Positions 1 to 5,322 of a DNA stretch of 9,589 nucleotides are shown here, one piece after another (within the stretch, counting starts at the first letter, position 1; every line of letters starts with the position of its first letter). The translations under genes and the position numbers were made by a program. This DNA comes from Sutterella sp. (lineage in GTDB: Bacteria > Pseudomonadota > Gammaproteobacteria > Burkholderiales > Burkholderiaceae_F). The notes under the pieces were generated by a model. That model was not told the origin of the DNA. It saw only the letters and a program-made list of their open reading frames with translations, and searched no databases. The DNA is taken from contig DNLN01000173.1 of the NCBI GenBank assembly GCA_003488465.1, positions 1 through 9,589 on the forward strand, given 5' to 3'.

Positions 1-392
1 GCCTCGGCGAGCCCGCCGCCAAGACGCTCATGGAGAACGGAACGGTGCGATACACCTACTCCCAGCAGCCCTTCGGGCAGGAGGTTTGGTGGCTCTTTTT
101 TGACCAGAACGGACGGCTTGTCGCCCGCGAGCAGGGATTGCAGGAAAGGTTTTTCACGATCCCCAAGTTCGGCGTCTGGACCGAAAAGGACATCTGGGCG
201 TTTTGGGGCCGGTGCGCCCAGGAGTACGATTTTCCGCTTGTTGGCGAGCACGCCTGGATGTACCGCTTCAAGGATGAGGGCAATTTCGACATGGCCGTCT
301 GGCCGCAGTTCGACAAGGATGGCATTCTGAGGAGCCTGGACATCACCGAGGATCCCTGGAAGAGCGACTTTGATTCCGACACATGGTTTTGA
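1..392 (+). CDS. Betaproteobacterial BamE/SmpA-like lipoprotein, 3' end only
   Basis: The reading frame is already open at base 3 and continues through the ATG at position 30, so the gene starts before the window and only the last ~129 residues are visible. The visible part opens with LGEP, followed about ten residues later by an aromatic-rich strand (VRYTY...WWLFFDQNGRL). A second, weaker copy of the same pattern follows (GVWTEKDIWAFWGRC...WMYRF). Two such repeats are typical of small betaproteobacterial outer-membrane lipoproteins with BamE/SmpA-like folds. The signal peptide and lipobox cysteine would lie upstream and cannot be checked. The family assignment comes from remembered sequence character; the exact role is unknown. 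The stop codon overlaps the -35 of the promoter proposed for the next gene, and no terminator is visible between them. Confidence 0.55.
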   Translation, partial: LGEPAAKTLMENGTVRYTYSQQPFGQEVWWLFFDQNGRLVAREQGLQERFFTIPKFGVWTEKDIWAFWGRCAQEYDFPLVGEHAWMYRFKDEGNFDMAVWPQFDKDGILRSLDITEDPWKSDFDSDTWF

Positions 393-419
393 TACGGGCT
401 GGTTCCGAGTCGGTACAAT
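389..419 (+). promoter_or_regulatory. Putative sigma-70 promoter for the TerC gene
   Basis: TTGATA (389-394, five of six consensus bases) is followed after 19 bases by TACAAT (414-419, five of six). The spacer is two bases longer than ideal. Initiation would fall near 426, giving a leader of about 38 bases before the GTG start at 464. The -35 overlaps the stop codon of the upstream lipoprotein gene. The leader is too short to hold a yybP-ykoY manganese riboswitch, which often precedes TerC/YkoY genes, and none is seen. Confidence 0.45.
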
Positions 420-463
420 TGCGCGCTCATGGTAAAAACCCTGATGGATAAGGAGAACTCGTT

Positions 464-1195
464 GTGGAGTGGCTTTGTGATCTGCTCATGAACCTTAACT
501 GGTCTGCCGTGGGGCAGATCATCATGATTGATGTGCTGCTGGGCGGCGACAATGCCGTGGTGATTGCGCTCGCCTGCCGTAATCTGCCTCCGGAGCAACG
601 CATGAAGGGTGTTTTCTGGGGCACGTTCGGTGCGATTACGTTGCGCGTTGTGCTGATTACCTTTGCCGTGCTGCTCCTCGATCTGCCGTTCCTCAAGGTG
701 GTGGGCGGGGCGCTCCTGCTCTGGATTGGCGTGAAGCTTCTGCTTCCCGAGGAGGAGGTTGACGTTTCGTCCAAGGTGAAGGCGGCCTCGAAGCTTTTTG
801 ACGCCATCAAGACGATCATCATCGCGGACTTCGTGATGAGCCTTGACAACGTGATTGCCATTGCGGGCGCCGCGGACCAGGCGCACGATGAACATCAGAC
901 GCTGCTCGTGATTTTCGGTCTGCTGGTTTCCGTGCCCTTCATCGTGGGCGGCAGCCAGGTGATTTTGAAGCTCATCGACCGATTCCCGATCATCGTGTGG
1001 TTCGGCGGCGGATTGCTCGGCTGGATCGCGGGAGGCCTGTTCGCTTCAGACGGCTGGGTGGTGCAGCAGTTCCCGCAGGTGGCCGGATTGGTCCTTCCGT
1101 TTGAAATCGCGGGTGCTGCGCTCGTGGTGACGATCGGCCTCGTACTTTTCTTGCGAACCAAGCGAAAAAAGCAACAGCAGGGAGAGCAGAACTAA
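464..1195 (+). CDS. TerC-family integral membrane protein (YjbE/YkoY type)
   Basis: This 243-residue, strongly hydrophobic protein has about seven predicted membrane segments. Two motifs diagnose the family: GGDNAVVIALACR near residues 27-39 and its internal counterpart SLDNVIAIAGAA at 126-137. Their acidic and polar residues lie within membrane helices. GLLGWIAGG at 183-191 is also typical. A basic, glutamine-rich tail (RTKRKKQQQ) ends the protein. Family members are linked to metal ion handling, with manganese export shown for some and tellurium resistance for the namesake; the substrate here is not evident. The start is GTG at 464, chosen because AAGGAG (450-455) sits eight bases upstream; nearby ATG codons are out of frame. 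A terminator follows six bases after the stop. Confidence 0.88.
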   Translation: MEWLCDLLMNLNWSAVGQIIMIDVLLGGDNAVVIALACRNLPPEQRMKGVFWGTFGAITLRVVLITFAVLLLDLPFLKVVGGALLLWIGVKLLLPEEEVDVSSKVKAASKLFDAIKTIIIADFVMSLDNVIAIAGAADQAHDEHQTLLVIFGLLVSVPFIVGGSQVILKLIDRFPIIVWFGGGLLGWIAGGLFASDGWVVQQFPQVAGLVLPFEIAGAALVVTIGLVLFLRTKRKKQQQGEQN

Positions 1196-1200
1196 GACGG

Positions 1201-1242
1201 AAAGCCGCGGCCGCGAACAGAGATTTCAGCCGCGGTTTTTTT
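1201..1242 (+). terminator. Intrinsic terminator between terC-like gene and thrE-like gene
   Basis: CCGCGGC (1205-1211) pairs perfectly with GCCGCGG (1229-1235). The A-rich left flank extends the pairing into the T-run. Seven T residues follow (1236-1242). The loop is 17 bases. The element lies 10 bases after the TerC stop and 28 bases before the next start, so some transcription probably reads through it unless the downstream gene has a promoter inside terC. Confidence 0.7.
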
Positions 1243-1270
1243 GTGAAGTGAAGGAACAAAAAAGGAAGCA

Positions 1271-2560
1271 ATGTCCGGGGACATCAAAGAGAAAACGATC
1301 TTTCTAGCCGATTACGCGGCGCGCCTCATGGCGGTCGGCTGCCAGAGCACACGCGTGCTCAGCAATGCCGCGATCATTGCCGAAGCCTTCGGGCTCAAGA
1401 TGAACATGATTCTCTTCTCGAGGTCGCTCTCGCTCACGCTGCACGACGAAGAGATGCAGGCCTATACCTATGTGAAGCATGTTCCTGGCGAGAGCGTGAA
1501 TTTTCGTCTCAACAGCGAGCTTTGCGCCCTTGCGTGGCAGACGCTCGATGAGCATCTTGCGCTTGCCGAGGTGCGGCGCCGGTACGAGAGCATCATCTCC
1601 CAGCCAAGGTCTGCACACTGGAAGACTTTCCTTGTTGCCGCACTTGCCAATGCGTGTCTGTGCAGAATCTTTGGCGGCAACTTCTGCTCGATGCTGATCG
1701 TGCTTGCGGCAACGATCGCGGGCGTTCTCATCCGGCATGCGCTTTTGAAGCGCCATCTCAACCCCTTGGGCGTCTTTCTCATCTGCGCCTGCGTGAGCTC
1801 GCTCATAGCCTCGACGGATTTCCTGTTCATCCACGGCGGCACGGAGGATGTGACGCTCGCCACATCGATCCTCTACCTGATTCCCGGCATCGTGCTCATC
1901 AATGGCGTCATGGATCTCATCGATCACCATACGCTCAACGGCATAGCGCGCCTCACGCATGCCATGATTCTCGTGCTCAGCATCTCCATGGGACTCATGG
2001 TGACACTCGGCGTGACCGGCATCAGTCAGGTGGGGCTCGAGCATGAGCCAGCGGCAAGTCTTCTTGCGGAGTATCTTGTCTGCGCGCCGTTTGCGGCCAT
2101 TGCCGGCATGGGTTTTGCGATTGTCTGCAATCCGCCGCGGCGCGCCCTGTGGTGCTGCGGGTTCCTCGCGCTCACCGCGTTTTCAGTGCGCTTTGTCCTC
2201 ATGAACCATGCCGGACTCGATCAGGCGACGTCGTCAGCTGTCGCCGGGCTCGTGGTCGGCATGCTCTCGGTGCCGATCAGCATGCGGATCCACTGCCCGA
2301 GCGAAACATTTGCCTTCACGTCGCTTCTGCCGCTTGTGCCCGGCATGGTGGCCTACCAGGCGGTCGCCGATCTTGTGTTCATCATGACAAAGAGCGAACT
2401 TGAGGCCGCCCAGTACGTGATTCAGTTCTTCCAGAATGCAACGCTGGTGTCACTGGCGATTTTCGGTATGACGGCGGGCTGCATCGCTCCGATTCTCGTG
2501 TTCCGCAACCGGACTTATTCGGTGACGAGAAAGGTCGGCGGGAAAGCCGCGAAGGCGTAA
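1271..2560 (+). CDS. Threonine/serine exporter family protein (fused ThrE)
   Basis: This 429-residue membrane protein carries both halves of the ThrE exporter in one chain. The N-terminal soluble part (about 1-115) has the family start YAARLMAVGCQSTRV at 15-29, then an alternating polar region. The first membrane block (about 118-285) ends with the characteristic LIPGIVLINGVMDLIDHH around 203-220. The second block (about 265-412) contains LLPLVPGMVAYQ near 352-363, matching the shorter ThrE_2 domain. Some organisms encode the two halves as separate genes. Characterised relatives export threonine and serine using the membrane gradient; the substrate here is inferred from family membership. ATG at 1271 follows AAGGA (1262-1266). 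A hairpin just after the stop has no T-run on this strand, so it would terminate this gene only weakly. Confidence 0.88.
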   Translation: MSGDIKEKTIFLADYAARLMAVGCQSTRVLSNAAIIAEAFGLKMNMILFSRSLSLTLHDEEMQAYTYVKHVPGESVNFRLNSELCALAWQTLDEHLALAEVRRRYESIISQPRSAHWKTFLVAALANACLCRIFGGNFCSMLIVLAATIAGVLIRHALLKRHLNPLGVFLICACVSSLIASTDFLFIHGGTEDVTLATSILYLIPGIVLINGVMDLIDHHTLNGIARLTHAMILVLSISMGLMVTLGVTGISQVGLEHEPAASLLAEYLVCAPFAAIAGMGFAIVCNPPRRALWCCGFLALTAFSVRFVLMNHAGLDQATSSAVAGLVVGMLSVPISMRIHCPSETFAFTSLLPLVPGMVAYQAVADLVFIMTKSELEAAQYVIQFFQNATLVSLAIFGMTAGCIAPILVFRNRTYSVTRKVGGKAAKA

Positions 2561-2561
2561 G

Positions 2562-2594
2562 AAAAAGGCCTCCTGCCACGAAAGGCAGGAGACC
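2562..2594 (-). terminator. Strong intrinsic terminator after tRNA-Thr
   Basis: Read on the - strand, an 11-bp stem (arms 2594-2584 and 2577-2567, one G-U pair) with a six-base loop TTTCGT is followed at once by five T residues (2566-2562). It begins six bases beyond the encoded CCA of the tRNA. On the + strand the same hairpin comes right after the thrE-like stop but has an upstream A-run and no downstream T-run, so it mainly serves the - strand unit. Confidence 0.8.
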
Positions 2595-2600
2595 CGTATC

Positions 2601-2676
2601 TGGTGCCCCCAGTCTGACTCGAACAGACAACCTACTGATTACAAATCAGTTGCGCTACCAATTACGCTATGGAGGC
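2601..2676 (-). tRNA. tRNA-Thr, anticodon UGU
   Basis: The - strand folds into a complete 76-base cloverleaf. The acceptor arms GCCTCCA and TGGGGGC pair over seven positions with one G-U. The D arm contains TTGGTAGCGC. The anticodon stem ACTGA/TCAGT closes the loop TTTGTAA, giving anticodon TGT, which reads ACA and, with wobble, other threonine codons. The T arm is GTCTG-TTCGAGT-CAGAC, the discriminator is A and CCA is encoded. G1-C72, C2-G71 and anticodon bases G35 and U36 are the known threonyl-tRNA synthetase identity elements, and all are present. It lies just after sspB on the same strand, has its own likely promoter, and is followed by a strong terminator. Confidence 0.96.
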
Positions 2677-2687
2677 GAGGAGGCGGC

Positions 2688-2696
2688 ATTGTAGCA
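2688..2696 (-). promoter_or_regulatory. Extended -10 promoter for tRNA-Thr
   Basis: On the - strand, TGC directly precedes TACAAT (2693-2688), forming an extended -10 element. No good -35 is visible at the usual distance. Initiation near 2681 would put the tRNA 5' end about five bases downstream. The bases after the -10 (GCCGCC) form a GC-rich discriminator, a known mark of stringently controlled stable-RNA promoters. Confidence 0.5.
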
Positions 2697-2711
2697 CAGC
2701 ACTCGCTTTGC

Positions 2712-3137
2712 TCAGAGTTTGGTGAAGGTGGGGAGGTCGTCTTCGGCTGCGGCTTCGGGCGCCTTGTTCTCCGGTCGCTCACTCTTTGTTTCGAGCACCG
2801 GGAAATAGCTCACAAGCGAGGTGTCTTCCTTGGGAAAGATCGCCGCGATCCGGCCGAGCGGAATCTGCAGTTCGCGCACATGCTCGCCAAAGCGAGCCTC
2901 AAATGTGAGCCACTCGGCGGTCATCTCAAAGTTGTGCGTGGCTTCCGAGTGAACGCACAGCGTGATCGTTCCGTCCTTGGTGACGAACTCGCGCGGAACA
3001 ACGGTGAAATCATCGACAGCGACCAGCATGTAGGGCGTATAGCCCTGGTCTTCGGTCCAGGAAAGCAGTGCGCTGATCAGGTACGACTTGAAATCCGGAC
3101 GAGACAGAGGAATTACCAGCGTTCCCTGCGATGACAT
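2712..3137 (-). CDS. sspB: SspB, ClpXP protease specificity adaptor
   Basis: SspB binds ssrA-tagged and other substrates and tethers them to ClpX, speeding degradation by ClpXP in the cytoplasm. The 141-residue product is shorter than the E. coli protein (165). The folded substrate-binding domain spans about residues 10-105 and shows PYMLVAVDD (35-43), the family hallmark FEARFGEHVRELQIPL (79-94) and AAIFPKED. A charged linker with AEDD follows, then a short tail LPTFTKL that takes the place of the C-terminal ClpX-binding peptide. That tail keeps the hydrophobic/basic pattern but differs from the E. coli sequence. ATG at 3137 follows GGAG (3148-3145) by seven bases. The gene is directly downstream of sspA, with a terminator hairpin between them and too little room for a separate promoter. 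Confidence 0.92.
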   Translation of the reverse strand: MSSQGTLVIPLSRPDFKSYLISALLSWTEDQGYTPYMLVAVDDFTVVPREFVTKDGTITLCVHSEATHNFEMTAEWLTFEARFGEHVRELQIPLGRIAAIFPKEDTSLVSYFPVLETKSERPENKAPEAAAEDDLPTFTKL

Positions 3138-3156
3138 GGTGTTGCTCCAGAAAATG

Positions 3157-3181
3157 AAAAAGGGGGAAGTTGCCTTCCCCC
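3157..3181 (-). terminator. Intrinsic terminator/attenuator between sspA and sspB
   Basis: On the - strand, GGGGGAAG (3181-3174) and CTTCCCCC (3169-3162) form a perfect 8-bp stem closed by the tetraloop GCAA, a stable GNRA loop. Five T residues follow (3161-3157). It starts 13 bases after the sspA stop and ends about 19 bases before the sspB start. The form is that of a full intrinsic terminator, so SspB should be made at a fraction of the SspA level. Confidence 0.8.
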
Positions 3182-3194
3182 GTGAAGTGTAGTC

Positions 3195-3800
3195 CTATCG
3201 GCGCATCACTTTTTCCGACGGCGTCATGGAATCGATGAATGCGGGCCGTGCGAAGACGCGCTCGGCGTACTTCAGAAGCGAAGAGGCGGTCTTTGGCAGA
3301 TCGATGCCGTAGTAGCCGAGGCGCCACAGAAGCGGCGCGATCGTGATGTCGAGCATCGTGAAGTCGCTCCCCATCAGATAGGTGTTCTTGTCAAAGATCG
3401 GCGCAATCTGCGTGAGCTGCTGGGCGATCTGGTGCCGGGCGATGGACTTTCTCTTTTCCGTCTCGTTGCGGTTCTCAAGAACGCGCACGAAGCTGAAGAG
3501 TTCGCGCTCGAACGTGTAGATGAAAAGCCGTGCACGGGCGCGCATGATGGGATCGGCCGGCATCAGCTGCGGGTGCGGGAAGCGCTCGTCGATGTATTCA
3601 TTGATGATGGTGGACTGGTACAGGGTGAGGTCGCGCTCGATCAGGATGGGCACCTCGCCGTAGGGATTCATGGCATCGATTTCGGGCGGCTTGTTGTACA
3701 TGTCGATGTCATTGACTTCAAAGTCGCAGCCCTTTTCATGAAGGACAAAACGGCAGCGGTGGGAGAACGGGTCAGTCGAGCCCGAATACAAAACCATCAT
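3195..3800 (-). CDS. sspA: SspA, stringent starvation protein A (GST fold)
   Basis: SspA associates with RNA polymerase and alters transcription under starvation and acid stress; it has a glutathione S-transferase fold without transferase activity. The 201-residue product has an N-terminal thioredoxin-like domain (about 1-80) beginning MMVLYSGSTDPFSHRCRFVL. It then shows NPYGEVPILIERDLTLYQS and IINEYIDERFPHPQLMP. Within the last, P75-H76-P77 is the conserved surface PHP patch known to matter in E. coli SspA. The helical domain (about 85-201) contains TMLDITIAPLLWRLG, as in GSTs. ATG at 3800 is preferred over the adjacent ATG at 3797 because AGAGGA (3816-3811) is 10 bases upstream. That ribosome binding site lies inside a 10-bp inverted repeat. 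The gene is the first of the sspA-sspB pair. Confidence 0.94.
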   Translation of the reverse strand: MMVLYSGSTDPFSHRCRFVLHEKGCDFEVNDIDMYNKPPEIDAMNPYGEVPILIERDLTLYQSTIINEYIDERFPHPQLMPADPIMRARARLFIYTFERELFSFVRVLENRNETEKRKSIARHQIAQQLTQIAPIFDKNTYLMGSDFTMLDITIAPLLWRLGYYGIDLPKTASSLLKYAERVFARPAFIDSMTPSEKVMRR

Positions 3801-3810
3801 GAGTGGAAAA

Positions 3811-3878
3811 TCCTCTAAAAAAGCAAAGAATGATTGAATGCGCTAATCTGCGTCCACAGAGCGTGCAATTTTAGAGGA
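3811..3878 (-). promoter_or_regulatory. Inverted repeat that could mask the sspA ribosome binding site
   Basis: TCCTCTAAAA (+ strand 3811-3820) and TTTTAGAGGA (3869-3878) are perfect 10-bp reverse complements separated by 48 bases. On the sspA transcript, the copy nearest the start contains the AGAGGA ribosome binding site, and the distal copy is complementary to it. If transcription begins upstream of 3878, the leader can pair and hide the site. If it begins near 3861, using the TAAAAT at 3873-3868 as a -10, the distal arm would not be in the RNA. The regulatory role is inference. Confidence 0.4.
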
Positions 3879-3884
3879 ACTCCG

Positions 3885-3936
3885 CGATTTTCGCATAAAA
3901 TCGGTCACAACATACTGATTTTTCAAGCGAAATCAG
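3885..3936. promoter_or_regulatory. Two dyad repeats in the divergent sspA-mscL spacer
   Basis: Dyad 1 is CGATTTT (3885-3891) with AAAATCG (3897-3903), loop five. Dyad 2 is CTGATTT (3915-3921) with AAATCAG (3930-3936), loop eight. Both have GATTT...AAATC half-sites. Their centres (3894 and 3925.5) are 31.5 bp apart, about three helical turns, so they would face the same side of the DNA. They lie between the two divergent starts. This suggests operator sites, but no known factor is identified. Confidence 0.35.
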
Positions 3937-3982
3937 GTTTCTCGCGTGGCGCTCCTGTCTTATATTAAAAGAGGTATTTGCA

Positions 3983-4453
3983 ATGGGATTTATCAAGGAA
4001 TTCAGAGATTTCATCTCGCGCGGCAACGTGATTGATCTCGCAGTCGGCGTGATCATCGGCGCGGCCTTCTCGGCGATCGTCAACAGCCTTGTCAAGGATA
4101 TCGTCAACCCGATCATTGGTATTCTTGTTGGCAAGCCGGACTTCACAAACCTGTTCATCGTGCTCAAGGAACCTGCCAACTACGCAGGCCCCCAGACGTA
4201 TGAAGCGCTTGTCAAGGCGGGGGCGACCGTCTTTGGCTATGGCGCGTTCCTTACTGCCGTCATCCAGTTCCTGCTCCTTGCCTTTGTCATCTTCTGGTTG
4301 GTGAAGATCGTGACCGGGGCGCAGAAGAAGGTTGCCGATGCGCTCAAGAAGGAAGAGGCCGAAAAGAAGGCCGCCGAGGCTGCGGCTCCTGCGCCCACTC
4401 CCGAGGACATCATCCTGTTGCGCGAGATCCGTGACGCGCTGAAGAATAAGTAA
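3983..4453 (+). CDS. mscL: MscL, large-conductance mechanosensitive channel
   Basis: MscL opens under membrane tension to release solutes during osmotic downshock. The 156-residue protein has the N-terminal amphipathic helix [15 protein letters not shown], then the pore helix TM1 (about 16-46) with [16 protein letters not shown], where L19 and V23 match the hydrophobic gate of E. coli MscL. A periplasmic loop (about 50-82) precedes TM2 (about 84-110, [19 protein letters not shown]). The cytoplasmic end has an alanine/lysine linker, then [19 protein letters not shown], which matches the C-terminal helical bundle. It is about 20 residues longer than E. coli MscL (136), mainly in the loop and linker. 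ATG at 3983 follows AGAGG (3970-3974) by eight bases. It diverges from sspA; a probable terminator lies about 60 bases downstream. Confidence 0.96.
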   Translation: MGFIKEFRDFISRGNVIDLAVGVIIGAAFSAIVNSLVKDIVNPIIGILVGKPDFTNLFIVLKEPANYAGPQTYEALVKAGATVFGYGAFLTAVIQFLLLAFVIFWLVKIVTGAQKKVADALKKEEAEKKAAEAAAPAPTPEDIILLREIRDALKNK

Positions 4454-4511
4454 TACAAAACCAAAAAACGGACCGCCCTCCGGTTGTGTTCTGATCGGGT
4501 GGCGGCGAGAG

Positions 4512-4546
4512 CCCTGCCGTTTTCGCGAGCGGCGGGGGTTTGTTTT
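4512..4546 (+). terminator. Probable intrinsic terminator of mscL
   Basis: CCCTGCCG (4512-4519) pairs with CGGCGGGG (4530-4537) over eight positions with one G-U. The loop is ten bases and the downstream tract is GTTTGTTTT (4538-4546). The T-run is interrupted by one G, so efficiency is uncertain. It lies 58 bases after the mscL stop. Confidence 0.5.
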
Positions 4547-5322
4547 CTCCCGGGCCAGGGACTGCTCTCGCTGGACCTCGTCAGGGCGGTTTCCCCGCTT
4601 CTGATTGCAGGGGATCTATGCGTCAAAAGGTAGCCGTGGGTACGGGATGCGGCTGGAACAGGTTCTCCTGCAATGATCTCAGGGCGGCGATTCCTGAGTG
4701 GTCAAGGCTGTGTATCGTCATATGCATAAGTCGATCGAAAAAGTGAAGTTATGGGGACGTGAATTTGGCAGCGAGAAAACCGCTGCTGGTCGCCACTGGA
4801 GGCCTAGTCTGCCGCGCAAGGCGCAGATTTTGGTGACACACTGAGCTCAGTAAGTTCAGAATTTCTTATTTTGAGATCGACATGGAGGAGGATGGGTGAA
4901 TGACACTTTGAAAGGGGGGGGTGGAGACTGAGCCGGAGGGGTGGGGCACGGAGGATGCAAATGCATTTATCGCCGTAATCACATATAGGCTAGAGAAACT
5001 GCAAAATATAATTCGCAAAGACGATAAAATATCAGCAATCAAATATTAAATTATGAAGAACTTCGAAAGATAAAAAAGCTCAGACTATGATTTGCGGTTT
5101 ATGCAATTGCGATGTTGAGGTTGACTGATGAGAACGCAAGAGTTCCCGGAGCTATTTCAGAAGCATTGGATTTGATAAATAAATAAGTAAAACTTACTAT
5201 GAACGGAACTGGCAAGGGGCGCTACCCTCCCCTGCCCCCTGGGGAGACCGGGGCATGAACGGCACCCAAAACACAGAGAGGGCGGAGCGCTCACAAAGAG
5301 TCCAGCGGGGCTACCCCGTGAG
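4547..5322. other. Gene-free spacer between convergent mscL and nif3
   Basis: No intact gene or recognisable stable RNA is visible in these ~780 bases on either strand. I looked for tmRNA, RNase P RNA, 4.5S, 6S, tRNA and rRNA features and saw none. It contains a run of eight G (4914-4921), a 10-bp palindrome CTGAGCTCAG (4841-4850), and an abrupt AT-rich patch: bases 4981-5100 are about 29% GC. After the nif3 stop a short hairpin CGGGG-TAG-CCCCG can form on the - strand, but no T-run follows, so it is not a clear terminator. The spacer is unusually long for this otherwise compact region and looks like the residue of a lost gene or insertion. Confidence 0.6.
4954..5186 (+). pseudogene. Possible decayed C-terminal remnant of a transposase-like gene
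   Basis: In the AT-rich patch, one + frame (4954-5046) reads DANAFIAVITYRLEKL, then QNIIRKDDKISAIKY, to a stop at 5047. A second frame (5043-5186) continues with NYEELRKIKKLRL, an internal TGA at 5088, then TDENARVPGAISEALDLINK to TAA. A hydrophobic helix, then ELRKIKK, then a short segment ending in a helix recalls the C-terminal end of IS1634-like DDE transposases (AHFLI.FIAL... pattern). At least one frameshift and one stop break it, and no terminal repeats or catalytic residues are present. The resemblance is weak and rests on pattern memory; it could be chance translation of AT-rich DNA. Confidence 0.2.

Noticed and set aside
393..463. yybP-ykoY manganese riboswitch ahead of the TerC-family gene
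   Set aside because: The whole spacer is only 71 bases and shows none of the conserved loop sequences.
1271..2676. Threonine exporter next to tRNA-Thr as a functional pairing or T-box-like control
   Set aside because: They are convergent on opposite strands with a terminator between them, and no T-box or leader structure precedes the exporter. Adjacency looks coincidental.
3961..3966. TATATT upstream of mscL as a -10 box
   Set aside because: It would start transcription near 3973, inside the mscL ribosome binding site, and no -35 is present. TAAAAT at 3896-3901 is an alternative but also lacks a -35.
4722..4844. Small + strand open frame of 40 codons starting MHKSIEKVKLWG
   Set aside because: It has no convincing ribosome binding site, no recognised family and no supporting neighbour, and lies in the gene-free spacer. 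An overlapping 68-codon frame at 4540-4746 is equally unsupported.
4914..4921. Run of eight G as a phase-variable tract
   Set aside because: It lies in non-coding sequence with no promoter or open frame that slippage would switch.
5306..5318. CGGGG-TAG-CCCCG hairpin after nif3 as its terminator
   Set aside because: The stem is short with a three-base loop and no T-run follows on the - strand.
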